Assembly (NCBI GenBank): GCA_963759115.1
Contig: CAVWXT010000007.1
Span: forward strand, 1-64,000
Direction of reading: 5' to 3'
Length of the DNA stretch: 64,000 nt
Origin: CAVWXT01 sp963759115
Lineage (GTDB): Bacteria > Planctomycetota > Planctomycetia > Pirellulales > Thermoguttaceae
Part shown: in pieces, positions 10,285-18,533 of the stretch
How positions within the stretch are numbered: the stretch's first letter is position 1
Layout of the letters: every line of letters begins with the position of its first letter
Made by a program: the position numbers and the translations under genes
Notes under the pieces: model-generated
The model's input: only the letters and a program-made list of their open reading frames with translations
What the model was told of the DNA's origin: nothing
Databases searched by the model: none

Positions 10285-10946
10285 CCAAGGATACGGATTT
10301 GCGCGTCTGGCCGGATACGGGACCCGCGCGGCCAGCTCCGGTTGCAACGGGTACTCGCGGAACCGACGTTAGTGATTATGAGCGGCCAGACGGCTGTTTT
10401 CAACTCTGGCAGCGAGTTGTCAGTCCCGAAGCCGCAGCCGGACGGTTCACTGACGATGGAGCGTCAATATGGTATCATGGTGAAATTGACGCCCGAGGTG
10501 CTGGGCGACCGGGTGCATCTGGCGATCCACGGCCAACTGTCCGAACTCGACTACGGACATATAGTGCGTGTCGGCAGGGAAACCGTACCCGATGTCCAGA
10601 CCCGTGAGTTTGACACTCGCACTGAGTTGGCGAGCGGTCAAACGCTGGCGATCAGCGGCCTGACTTATGTCCGCGTGGAGGCAATAGCGCGTGGTGTGCC
10701 CTACGTTAGCGAGATCCCTTACGTCGGCGCGGCGTTCAGAAGTGTGGAGGAAGAACGGAACGACATGGACTTGTTGATTCTGCGCGGCCCGAGATCGTGC
10801 AATCGCCTGCAACGGCACTTCACCCTGCCACCATCGGCCTGCAAGGTAACATGCCCGCACCGCAGACCGTGCGTCCGATCAATAGTCCGGGTAATACGCC
10901 CCCAGCCACAGCCAATCGGCCCACGAAAGCCGATATTCAGCGGTAG
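10285..10946 (+). pseudogene. Secretin (type II/III secretion, CpaC-like) C-terminal remnant
   Basis: It reads on in the same frame after the stop at 10284. From about 10318 the translation matches the core of planctomycete secretin-domain proteins: QRVLAEPTLVIMSGQTAVFNSGSE, a stretch ending PDVQTREFDTRTELASGQTL, then SEIPYVGAAFRSVEEERND. Near 10780 the frame shifts. The next frame gives RPEIVQSPATALHPA and a Pro-rich tail to TAG 10944-10946. No N-terminal domains, start codon or signal peptide are present. It is a broken fragment of an outer-membrane ring protein, either a relic or a badly read gene. Confidence 0.75.
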
Positions 10947-11183
10947 GGCAAAGGTCGCCGCGGGCGTCCGGAACAGCCCCGCCCAGGAACCCCGGCTTCA
11001 GGGAGATTCCTCCGGAATCTTTCCGATTTCAGGGAGGGACCTTGCCTGGTCGCCTGGCTGGTACATGCGCCGCCGCTGCTCCCTTTGACGGCCATGAATT
11101 GACGAGTGTCCCTGCGTGACTCTACAATGACGCGAGATTCAAGAGACCGTGTCAACGCCAAACCCCGACGGAGCCTGACTGCC
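10947..11183. other. Intergenic stretch
   Basis: About 240 bases between the secretin remnant and the hydrolase. No convincing gene. An in-frame start at 11106 exists for the hydrolase, but ATG 11184 gives a normal signal peptide. Confidence 0.4.
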
Positions 11184-12103
11184 ATGAAAACCATCGCTGC
11201 AATGCTCGTCCTTGCTGCTACGGCCGGTGCGGCCGAGTCAAAGGTTCAACGTGGGCTGCCTTATGCCGAGCCCGGCAGCGAGTTGCAGACGCTCGATGTC
11301 TACGCTCCGGCCGAAGGCGAGAGTCTCCCCGTTGCCGTATGGATCCATGGCGGCGGCTGGCATAGCGGAGACAAGTCCGAAGTGGATAACAAGCCGCAGG
11401 CGCTGCTGGACAAGGGATTCGTGCTCGTCTCCGTCAACTACCGTTTGTTTCCGACCGTGACCATCAAGCAAATTGCCGAGGACGTCGCGAAGGCAATTCG
11501 CTGGATTAGCGATCACATCGCGGAGTACGGCGGCGATCCGCGCAGGCTCGTCGTCATGGGCCATTCCGCCGGGCGCAACTGGCCGCGCTCGTTTGCACGG
11601 ACGACCGATACTTGAAGGCGGAAGGGGTCCCCCTGTCCGCAGTCAAGGCATGCGTTCCGGTCGACGGCGACAGCTACGACGTGCCGATGCAAATCCAGGC
11701 GGTAGAGCAGGGGCCGGAGGCCAGCCAAACGCTCACCTTCGGCGACCCGGCAAAGCCGGAGAGACAGCACACGCTCACGATCGTCGCCAAAGGCAAGCGT
11801 GCGGCCAGCTGTAGGCTCAAGTTCGGCGACGAGGCACAGCAGAAGGAACTGTCGGCGGTGACCTACGTCGCTAAGGGGAAGAACATTCCGCCCTTCCTGG
11901 TGCTTCACGTCGCAGACCACCCGGAAACCAAGGCCCAGTCGCAGCGGCTCGTCAAGGCGCTCGCGGAAGCGGGCATTCCGGCAACAGCGTATCCGGCAGC
12001 CGGCAAGAACCACATGACGCTCAATGCCGACTTGGGCTTGCCAAACGACCCCGCGACCCAGGAGCTGTTTGCGTTCTTGCGTTCCGTGCTAGAAAAACGA
12101 TGA
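11184..12103 (+). pseudogene. Secreted alpha/beta hydrolase (BD-FAE/esterase type), one frameshift
   Basis: The N-terminal signal peptide is MKTIAAMLVLAATAGAAE. The oxyanion-hole motif is WIHGGGWHSGD and the nucleophile elbow GHSAG, and the C-terminal part carries the His region (AAGKNHMTLNADLG). The frame breaks at GGG 11571-11573, just after GHSAG. One extra G would give GAQLAALVCTDDRYLKAEGV and join the two parts smoothly into about 306 residues. Such enzymes release acyl or feruloyl groups from polysaccharides or act as general carboxylesterases. The missing G in a GGGCGC context is the same error type as in the RND gene. Confidence 0.82.
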
Positions 12104-12712
12104 TCTGCGGGGTGCGCGGCATAGAGTCGGTGACATGCCACAATACGACCGAATTCCGTGACAGTGGTGCCTGGAAGTACCCGCTGCAACGGCTGTCGCA
12201 GCCGCCCGTTCCTGTTCCGACACTATCGAAACTCATGGTCTTCAGGATGGCCCGAACGAGCATCCGGCTGATGCTTGACGAGACCAGCCGGGACTTCACG
12301 TACTACCGGGAGAAGGGCTGGTTCGAGTCCGACTACTTCTATCCTGTCCGCCTGGGTCTCTTCAAGAATGCTGCCGTCCGCCTGTTCGACTGCATCGCGT
12401 CGAGAAGAGCGAAGAATACGATCTGACCGGCGGTGCCCCCCGAGTCGTTCGGCTCGTTTGCCGAACGCAGGTCGCTTTTCAGTTGGCGGGTGTTGGAGGA
12501 GGGGAACCAAGGAGCCTGTGCCCCACCCTGACCCGGCAGCACCACGACTCTGCGCCAGTCGGGCACGCCCGACCGGGGAAGCAACAAACCCAACTCGTCC
12601 GAAAGATGTGGTGTAACACGGTGCTGGCTCGCGCGATGAGTGTGCTCCAACTTCGTGCCGCGAAGGTATCGGCATCCGGGGGCCGGCGGTCAGACCGCCT
12701 ACGGCGATTTAG
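12104..12712. other. Unassigned region; one weak ORF
   Basis: About 600 bases between the hydrolase and the UBL cassette. An ORF at 12247-12426 (MARTSIRLMLDETSRDFTYY start) has no family that I recognise and no clear SD. The rest is GC-rich and appears non-coding. It contains the left copy of the dispersed repeat at 12145-12183. Confidence 0.35.
12145..12183. repeat. Dispersed repeat, copy 1 (GACCGAATTCCGTGACAGTG)
   Basis: The core GACCGAATTCCGTGACAGTG is followed by GTGCCTGGAAGTACCCGC. A related sequence lies at 16453-16490 (GACCGAATTTCGGGACAGTG, CTGCCTGATACCTGCCCGC). The two lie in the same orientation and bracket the UBL/XRE/ImmA cassette. Confidence 0.55.
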
Positions 12713-14172
12713 CTACAGCCCCATCATCCACTTGAGCCGTCTGATCGTGGCGCGCAAACCCGTGCGGCCAGCCCGGGCGAGCTCGGCGACCGGGTGGCGG
12801 GCGATCGGGTTGGCGCCGCTTCGGTCGCCTTGCGCGAGGACGGTCGGGAAGTAGCAAGTGGGGTCGCAAGTGGGGACGTGCTCGATGTCGAGCCGGCCGT
12901 TGACAAAGTGGTAGATCTGGGCACCCGGGTTCGCGATGCCGAGCGGCCGGACGATCATCGAGAGCATCTGGAAGACTTCGAAGCCCGCGGCCGTGACGCT
13001 GAAGGGAAACACGTTCTCCCTGCGGCGCAGCGGGTGGTCCTGCGGAAGCCCGGCGATGTACGTGGGATCGTCAAGGTAACCGTCGCGTTCCAGCGACACG
13101 AGGCCAGGATCGTACTGTCCCAAACACACGAGGCACCGGCGCGTGGGAGCGGCGATGTGCGCGCGGAGGTCGGCATGCCGAATGCCCTGACCGCCCTTGC
13201 ACGTGCGGATGGCCACGCCGCCGTCAACGACGGGGATGAGATGACTGAAGGCGATGTGGTTCAAGACGTGGCGCGGCCACGGGCGATCCACGCAACTAAA
13301 GACAACGTCGCAATCGAGCGCCGCGCGGAATCCCCCCTCCTCCACGATGCTCCACTCCAGGGGCTCGACGGAGAACGGACGGGCGGTGGCGCTCCTGCGG
13401 AGCGCTCGGGCGAGGACGGAGACCTTGGGCTGACCGACATCGCGGTGCGTGGCATGGAGAAGGCGGTCCAGGTTGAGGAGTTCCACGGCGTCGAAATCGA
13501 AGAGCCGCATAGCGGCGATGCCCACGCGCGCGAGGGATTCTCCGATGATGGAGCCGACGCTCCCCGCGCCCACCACGCCGATCCGCAGGCGCACGATGTG
13601 CGACTGCGTACGCTCACCCCAGGCCGACACGGTTCGGTGCTGCTCGCGGCGCACCGGAGGGGGCGGCAGGAGCGCGTCGTTGTACGTCACAGCGAGGTAG
13701 TCGCCCACGATGCGGACGGATTCGCACCAGCGCCGCGCGTACCTACGCGGGCCGATCCGTTCCCAGAACCGCGCGCTCCAGCGCCGTCCGTTCCCAGGGT
13801 GAGGCCGACGAGCGGCAGGCCGGTCGCTCCGGCGACTGACGGGGCAAGCCGCTCCTCGGCAACGACGTCTTCGCGGCTCATCCCCTGCCAGCCGGGGCCC
13901 AAGTGACTGTGGAGGAAGGCAAGACCGGCGTTCGCGGCGAGTGCCGTCCCGATCGCCCGCTCCAAGAACTGCGGCTCGAAGCTCGCGTTGCCGTGGACGC
14001 GCCGCTCCCCCGGCTTTGGCAGGATGACGTCCTGTACGAGCGCCGTCGAGCGATCGCACCCCTGGCTCGGGAACCAGAGCGCAAAGCAGAGATCCTCCTG
14101 ACGGTCGCCGCGGAGGAGGTGGGCGGCGGTTCGGGCGTGGACATCTGAGGGGAGGGCGGCGGAGTATCTCAT
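12713..14172 (-). pseudogene. JAB (JAMM) protease fused to E1-like ThiF adenylyltransferase, frameshifted
   Basis: The start ATG 14172-14170 overlaps the E2 stop as ATGA. Residues 1-120 form a JAB/MPN metalloprotease: the zinc motif H-S-H-x(n)-S-x-x-D is in FLHSHLGPGWQGMSREDVV. After one missing base near 13780 the protein continues as WSARFWERIGPRRYARRW into an E1/ThiF/MoeB domain with the ATP-binding GVVGAGSVGS loop, an acidic strand (LFDFDAVELLNLDRLL) and a CxxC (RRCLVCLGQYD), probably the zinc or thioester site. The total is about 485 residues. JAB domains trim or remove ubiquitin-like tags and E1 domains adenylate the tag C-terminus. Fusion implies coupled processing and activation. It would be functional if the single indel is an error. 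Confidence 0.82.
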
Positions 14173-14536
14173 TGCGTCGCGAAGAGCTTCTGGATGTGGG
14201 CCATGTAGGTCTTCACCGTCCGCGGCGTCTTGTTCCAGTCGGGAAACGGCCGGCTCCAGGTACTCCCACTCGTCGCCGAAGGAGGAACTCTCATGGATGC
14301 CGCCGCCCGGATGCTCCTTGCTCGTGTTGTTGAGCGGCAGCAGGCGGGGCGAAACGTGGGGGCCGCTCGGCGGGGAGGACGGGAAGTCGTCCGGCACGGC
14401 GAAGCCGATCTGAATCTGCTTCCCGAGGAACTTGCCCACGGGCACGTCGTAGCGGAAGGCGATCCGGTCGTCGCCCCGCCCTTCGACAGCGTAGCCAAGG
14501 GCGCTGAAGCCCATCGATGAAGTCCTGGCGGGACAT
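14169..14536 (-). pseudogene. Prokaryotic E2 (UBC-like) protein, family E type, two indels
   Basis: Reconstructed start MSRQDFIDGF. One extra G at 14510-14512 and an indel near 14260 must be corrected to read the whole protein of about 121 residues. The body has the UBC-like pattern of prokaryotic E2 family E: RYDVPVGKFLGKQIQIGFAV, VPDDFPSSPPSGPHVSPRLL, then NTSKEHPGGGIHESSSFGDE and a C-terminal WSRPFPDWNKTPRTVKTYMA. No cysteine is present in any part of the reconstruction, so the classical thioester residue is absent. A His in GGGIHES lies in the equivalent area. It may be a non-catalytic carrier. It is tightly coupled to the downstream JAB-E1 gene by a 4-base overlap. Confidence 0.72.
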
Positions 14537-14549
14537 GGCGGTATCCTCC

Positions 14550-14784
14550 TCAGGAGATCGGGGTGGGACCGAGGCACACGCTGATGAAGGTCAGGTGCGG
14601 GTGCATGACGATCGGCTCGTCCATGTGGTCGCGGAACGAGTCCTGGTCCTGGCCGTGGACACGGACGAGGTAGCAGGTCGCCGGGTCGATCCCGGCCTTT
14701 TCGAGGATTTGCCGCGGCGTAAGCCTTTGCTCTTCCGTAGTTTGCAAGCTCGCCGTCAACAGTGTACTCAATGGGTGGTCGCAT
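14550..14784 (-). pseudogene. Ubiquitin-like beta-grasp protein, one frameshift
   Basis: ATG 14784 has AGGAG eight bases upstream. The first frame gives MRPPIEYTVDGEL. After one extra T near 14748 the next frame gives QTTEEQRLTPRQILEKAGID, then CYLVRVHGQDQDSFRDHMDE and a C-terminal strand ending VCLGPTPIS. The LTPRQILEKAGIDP-x-Y-L block is characteristic of the bacterial multiubiquitin/UBL proteins that sit beside E1, E2 and JAB genes. It is about 77 residues, a single beta-grasp unit. The C-terminus has no Gly-Gly, so either JAB processing is not needed or another carboxyl end is used. It is the first gene of the operon and divergent from the XRE/ImmA pair. Confidence 0.72.
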
Positions 14785-14814
14785 GTCTCAAACTCCTAAA
14801 AAGGGGGGTCGCAT

Positions 14815-14832
14815 GGTTCTGTATAACGAACC
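14815..14832. promoter_or_regulatory. Palindromic operator 1 (GGTTCTGTATAACGAACC)
   Basis: The inverted repeat GGTTC-N8-GAACC lies 31-48 bases upstream of the UBL start. On the minus strand it contains GTTATACAG, which could be the -10 region of the UBL operon. The half-sites match operator 2. It is most simply read as a binding site for the XRE regulator encoded next door. Confidence 0.6.
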
Positions 14833-14910
14833 AAACTTGCATCCATCATACCAAAGAAGACCTGGCGGGCAAGGGGGTTGCTTCATTTTTTTGAAACCCG
14901 GCGACAAATT

Positions 14911-14928
14911 GGTTCTATACGCAGAACC
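14911..14928. promoter_or_regulatory. Palindromic operator 2 (GGTTCTATACGCAGAACC)
   Basis: The inverted repeat GGTTCT-N6-AGAACC lies 34-51 bases upstream of the XRE start, in the same divergent spacer. A possible -35 (TTGAAA, 14891-14896) precedes it and the repeat itself holds TATAC. Its placement suggests autoregulation of the XRE gene. Confidence 0.6.
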
Positions 14929-14961
14929 GGACACGACGTAGAATGATCGCGGAGCACCCCC

Positions 14962-15369
14962 ATGAGCCTAGCCGAGAATATCCGACGGATTCGCCTACAG
15001 AAGCAGATCACCCAGCCCGACTTAGCGAAGAAAGCCGGGGTGTCGAAGGGGTACATTCACACGCTCGAAGCCGGGGTGATGAAGAACCCGTCACTCGACG
15101 TGCTCGGGAAGATCGCCACCGCGCTCGACACGACGATCGCCGAACTCATCGGCCAGCCGCGAACCGAGGCGGTGCCGCAAGCTCCCGAACTCCCCGAGGC
15201 ACTCGTCCTCTTCGCCCGGCAGCGCAAGAAGGCCGGCGAGCCGCTGAGCGAGGAGGACATCGTGAATCTGGCCGCGATCCAGTTCCGCGGGAAGCGGCCG
15301 GAGACGGTGGACAACTGGGCGTACGTGTACGAGTTCTTCAAGCGGACCTTTGGAGGCGAGAGGAAGTGA
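14962..15369 (+). CDS. XRE-family helix-turn-helix regulator
   Basis: A 135-residue protein with an N-terminal HTH_3 domain (residues 3-62: LAENIRRIRLQKQITQPDLA, KKAGVSKGYIHTLEAGV, LGKIATALDTTIAELIG) and a C-terminal part of unknown fold (EPLSEEDIVNLAAIQFRGKR). Its stop codon overlaps the GTG start of the ImmA/IrrE gene. XRE repressors paired with ImmA/IrrE peptidases are commonly inactivated by cleavage in response to a signal. Two palindromes in the divergent spacer probably bind this protein, so it likely controls the UBL operon. The reading frame is intact. Confidence 0.88.
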   Translation: MSLAENIRRIRLQKQITQPDLAKKAGVSKGYIHTLEAGVMKNPSLDVLGKIATALDTTIAELIGQPRTEAVPQAPELPEALVLFARQRKKAGEPLSEEDIVNLAAIQFRGKRPETVDNWAYVYEFFKRTFGGERK

Positions 15370-16282
15370 AGCCCCGCAGTCGCCGACGAACGTGGAGGCA
15401 CAAGTCCGTGAAGGCCCTCATCCGTCACGGAGGAGGGGGCGATCCGGAGGAGATCATCCGGGCGAAGGCACAGGAGGTCGTGGCGTGGGCGAAGGGTCTG
15501 CAGTGGTCGGGCCCGCCGTATGATCCACTCCTACTCGCCTCGCTGCGGGGAATCAAGTGCCGGGCGGAACCACACCTGTTCACCGCCGAAGCGCAGCTCA
15601 CGCCAGTGGATGGCACGCAGGTCGTGCTGGAGTACAACCCGGACCGGGCGGAGGGGCGGCGAAATTTCTCGATCTGCCACGAGATCGCGCACACCTTGTT
15701 CGGCGACTGCTACCAGATGGTGCGCCAACGCCGCTCGAATCCGACGCAATTTGATCCAGACCACGAAGTGGAGCAACTCTGCCAAATCGCCGCCGCGGAA
15801 CTCCTAATGCCCGAAGCTGATTTCCTGGCGGACCTCAAGTGCCATCCCGTGTCACTCCGCTCGGTGCGCCACTCGTGGATCGCTACGGCGCGTCGCGCGA
15901 GGCGGTCATCCGGCGGATGGTGGGCATGGGTGGTTGTCCTTGTGCCGCCGTATTCCTCTCTAAGCGTCTCTCACCCACAGAGGCAAGCATCGCCGGGAGA
16001 CCGTCGCTCTTTCCCTCCCTCGACTTCGACCCGACTCCGAAGATGCGCGTGCTGTACGTCGCCGCATCGCGCGGATTCCCCGTATTCTTCCCGCCGGACA
16101 AGTCCGTGCCCGAGACGTCCTGCGTCTACTGCTCGCAGGGCCCGGACGTCGTCGTGACGGCAAAGCGCGAGACGTGGGATCTGCCCGACTTCGGGAAGTG
16201 GGCGGTGGAGGCGATGGGGCTGCCGGTGCCGGCGGATGCCGGGAACGACGTGCCGACCGTCGTGGCGCTGGTACTCGGCTGA
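15366..16282 (+). pseudogene. ImmA/IrrE-type metallopeptidase, one frameshift
   Basis: The GTG start 15366 overlaps the XRE stop (GTGA). The gluzincin motif HExxH is clear in SICHEIAHTLFGDCY, and HEVEQLCQIAAAELLMPE supplies the usual downstream Glu helix. The frame breaks near 15855: after DLKCHPVSL the next frame continues APLVDRYGASREAVIRRM to a 147-residue C-terminal region with CVYCSQG, possibly a zinc or ligand-sensing part. The corrected length is about 305 residues. By family analogy it would cleave the XRE repressor and derepress the divergent UBL operon. Substrate and signal are unknown. Confidence 0.82.
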
Positions 16283-16512
16283 GGGCGCGCTCAACGAGCC
16301 CTCGCAGATTTCGATGTTTCGATCGAAGAGTGTCGATGTCCACCTTGAATTCTGATGTGCTGGCGCGAGCAGCGGGTACCGGGACGCGCATCGGTCACCT
16401 CGACCGCCGTCAGTTGCAGCAAACGTATGGCTGAGCTGGGACACGCTAAGAATTGGACCGAATTTCGGGACAGTGCTGCCTGATACCTGCCCGCCGCCAC
16501 GGCAAGATGCCC
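16283..16512. other. Intergenic stretch with dispersed repeat copy 2
   Basis: About 230 bases between the ImmA-type gene and the recombinase. The notable part is the repeat at 16453-16490. No gene was supported. Confidence 0.5.
16453..16490. repeat. Dispersed repeat, copy 2 (GACCGAATTTCGGGACAGTG)
   Basis: Imperfect direct copy of 12145-12183. It lies just past the 3' end of the recombinase gene, where one attachment site could be expected. Confidence 0.5.
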
Positions 16513-17424
16513 TCAGTACGTCACCCTGTCCGCCGCAGCCTCCAGCTCGCCGTCACTCCGGCGGGCATATCGCGCCGTCGTGTTCAGGTTCTCGTGCCCC
16601 AGGATCTGGGCCAGCGACACCAGGTCGTTATCCGTGTCCGCCAGGAACCGGTGCGCCATCGTGTGCCGCAGCAGGTGGGGATGGAGCTTCGTGCCGATGA
16701 TCGCCGAATACTTGTCGCACAGCGCCCGGATTCCGCAGTCGGTCAGCGGCCCCCGTTCCCCGACGAAGACCCGGTCGCTCGCCGCCGGCGGGCGGGTCTC
16801 CATGTATGCCGCCAGGGCTCGCCGGGCGGGCAGCGGGAGAGGGACCGACCGCTGCTTGTTGCCCTTGCCCAGCCGGAAGACGACCGTGCCGCTGCGCTCG
16901 CCGAGCGTCAGGTCCGTGAGCTCCAGGTTCGCCACGTCCGAGACGCGGGGACCGGCATAGAGAAACAGGTTGAAGACGGCGTTCGCCCGCACATCCTGCC
17001 GCAACTCGACCTCGCGCAGGAGCCGCCGGACAACGGCCCGCTCCAGTCCCTTCGGGGCGAGCGCCTGCTTCCGGAGCTGTTTCGCCTTCCTGGCGGGGTT
17101 CGCCGGGACGTATCCCTGCTCGTTCGCCCACCCGAGGAACCGACGCACGCTCACCAGGCATCGGTTGACGGTGGCCACCGCCTGACCTTTCTCCCGCCGC
17201 AGGTGTTCGCGGAAGTCCGTCACGTCACGGACGGTGACGCGACTCAGCACGAACGGCTCCTTGTTGGCCGCCGCGAACCAGGCGGCGAACTTCCGCAGGT
17301 CGCTGGCGACCGCCCTCCGGCTGGCGGCGGCGAGGTCGTGGTCGTCCAGGAACCGGGCGAGGCGAGACGCCTCTTCCTTGCCGACCGGAATGTCCTCGAA
17401 AAGATTATCATGACAATTTTTCAC
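16513..17424 (-). CDS. Tyrosine recombinase/integrase (XerC/D-like)
   Basis: A 303-residue site-specific recombinase. The N-terminal SAM-like core-binding domain covers roughly residues 15-110 (ASRLARFLDDHDLAAASRRA). The catalytic set is visible: Arg in LFLYAGPRVSDVANL, Lys in RLGKGNKQRSVPL, H-x-x-R in LHPHLLRHTMAHR, His in ILGHENLNTTARYA and Tyr in TARYARR. The GTG start overlaps the stop of the upstream small gene (GTGA). It sits at the end of a long co-directional block of mobile-element genes and is the probable integrase of that element. Confidence 0.92.
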   Translation of the reverse strand: MKNCHDNLFEDIPVGKEEASRLARFLDDHDLAAASRRAVASDLRKFAAWFAAANKEPFVLSRVTVRDVTDFREHLRREKGQAVATVNRCLVSVRRFLGWANEQGYVPANPARKAKQLRKQALAPKGLERAVVRRLLREVELRQDVRANAVFNLFLYAGPRVSDVANLELTDLTLGERSGTVVFRLGKGNKQRSVPLPLPARRALAAYMETRPPAASDRVFVGERGPLTDCGIRALCDKYSAIIGTKLHPHLLRHTMAHRFLADTDNDLVSLAQILGHENLNTTARYARRSDGELEAAADRVTY

Positions 17425-17633
17425 GGCTTGTCCTCACGGATTGGGCTTCTTTCGGGCAGCTTTTCCTCGTAACTGGCTCGATAATCCCCCTTATCACGCG
17501 AGGTTATCCTGCGAGTTCCGGCGCTTGGTGGCGGGGCGGAGACGACGATCCGGGCGACGAGACGCGCCCTCGGTGATTTCGCCTTTCGTTTTTGCGTCAT
17601 CCCATTGGACGGGTTCTCGACGGGTTGGGTCAT
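17421..17633 (-). CDS. Small basic protein upstream of the recombinase
   Basis: About 70 residues rich in Lys and Arg (KRKAKSPRARLVARI). The start is chosen at the second of two adjacent ATGs because a strong AGGAGG lies five bases before it. It overlaps the recombinase start by four bases, so the two are co-transcribed. An excisionase-like or DNA-binding accessory role is possible from position and charge, but no family was recognised. Upstream, GGTTCACGAATAAG resembles a degraded form of the element promoter motif. Confidence 0.55.
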   Translation of the reverse strand: MTQPVENPSNGMTQKRKAKSPRARLVARIVVSAPPPSAGTRRITSRDKGDYRASYEEKLPERSPIREDKP

Positions 17634-17636
17634 CAT

Positions 17637-17692
17637 TTCCTCCTCAGAAGTCCGCCCTTATTCGTGAACCAAGGGAAGTGCGCACTACGATT
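17637..17692 (-). promoter_or_regulatory. Possible degenerate promoter of the recombinase unit
   Basis: On the minus strand, GGTTCACGAATAAG (within 17645-17675) resembles the GGTT...GTATAAG arrangement of the element motif, with a shorter middle. A weak match. Confidence 0.25.
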
Positions 17693-18046
17693 TCAGCCCA
17701 CTTCCGCCGGTTGCATGTCCTCGTCCCGCCACGTTTCGATGCCGTCGTCCGTCATCACCTCGTAGGAGTGCGGGCCGACACGGTTCAGGATCGTCCCCGG
17801 CGTGCCGTCCAGGCGGCTGAAGACCTTGGTTTCGGCAGGAAGCGGCTTCCGCTCCCGGCGGAAACAGACCGCCTTCCCGTCCTCCGTCACGTTCCACGAC
17901 CAGTGCCGCCCCCACTCGGCGGGCGGCTCGACCATGACCTTCCGGTCGCTTGCCCTGTCGCAGAGCCACACGCCGCGGGCGGAAGCATCCTGGGTGGCGT
18001 ACCAGTCGGCGTAGGGGGATTCGTGGACGATGCGGTCGTCGGTCAT
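17693..18046 (-). CDS. Hypothetical mobile-element protein (117 aa)
   Basis: Starts MTDDRIVHESPYADWYATQD. The ATG overlaps the stop of the upstream gene (ATGA). Features are an aromatic-rich first half (YADWYATQD, WGRHWSWNV) and an acidic C-terminus. No known domain was recognised. It belongs to the minus-strand small-gene block. Confidence 0.6.
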   Translation of the reverse strand: MTDDRIVHESPYADWYATQDASARGVWLCDRASDRKVMVEPPAEWGRHWSWNVTEDGKAVCFRRERKPLPAETKVFSRLDGTPGTILNRVGPHSYEVMTDDGIETWRDEDMQPAEVG

Positions 18047-18204
18047 TTCTCGCGGTTCTCGTTGGTGGCACGGCGAGCGTACAGGACATCCACCTCAGCG
18101 CCATATTGTTGGCGAACGAGGGCCTTTGCCTGATCCGAGCCGTTGGCCTCGACCTCGACCCAGGAAACGTGTCCCTGGAACCTGATCTTGACCTCGTACG
18201 ACAC
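18043..18204 (-). CDS. Hypothetical small protein (53 aa)
   Basis: GTG start at 18204 with CAGGAG ten bases upstream. Begins VSYEVKIRFQGHVSWVEVEA, which suggests a small alpha/beta fold with a C-terminal basic tail. Overlaps the next gene by four bases. Not recognised. Confidence 0.55.
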   Translation of the reverse strand: MSYEVKIRFQGHVSWVEVEANGSDQAKALVRQQYGAEVDVLYARRATNENREK

Positions 18205-18236
18205 GGTCGGACTCCTGTTTACGGGGAGATGCCATC

Positions 18237-18533
18237 TCAATACTGTTCCGGGAGCAAAATCGTGGTGGCTTCTCGATTGCCGTCATCAGCCACCGCCTCG
18301 GTTATGATCCAGATACGCTCCCCCTTGAGGGTCTTGTAGGCGGACAGGATGCGGGAGCCATCCACCAGCGCCTGGTCGTTGGCACGCTTGTCCTCGTCGC
18401 AAACCTCGCCCCAGTCGGCTTGGACGTGTCGGTCGAGGAAGAATGCCGGGCTCTGCCCCGCCTCCTCCAAGGCACGCAACGCGCCCGGCGTTGCCAATAT
18501 CTGACCGAGCTGGAACTTGGGCTTCTTATTCAT
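18237..18533 (-). CDS. Conserved plasmid/ICE-type hypothetical protein (98 aa)
   Basis: Begins MNKKPKFQLGQILATPGALR and continues LEEAGQSPAFFLDRHVQADWGE, then LSAYKTLKGERIWIITEA and ATTILLPEQY. This pattern (GxxxATPGAL, RH..GDWGE, IWIITEA) is one I recognise from a small conserved family found on plasmids and integrative elements across bacteria. Its function is unknown. It overlaps the upstream gene by four bases and lies in one operon with it. The family supports the mobile nature of the block. Confidence 0.75.
   Translation of the reverse strand: MNKKPKFQLGQILATPGALRALEEAGQSPAFFLDRHVQADWGEVCDEDKRANDQALVDGSRILSAYKTLKGERIWIITEAVADDGNREATTILLPEQY

Noticed and set aside
12794..13906. A 370-residue plus-strand ORF opposite the JAB-E1 gene.
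   Set aside because: The translation is rich in Arg, Asp, Ala and Gly with no family, and the minus strand carries clear E1 motifs.
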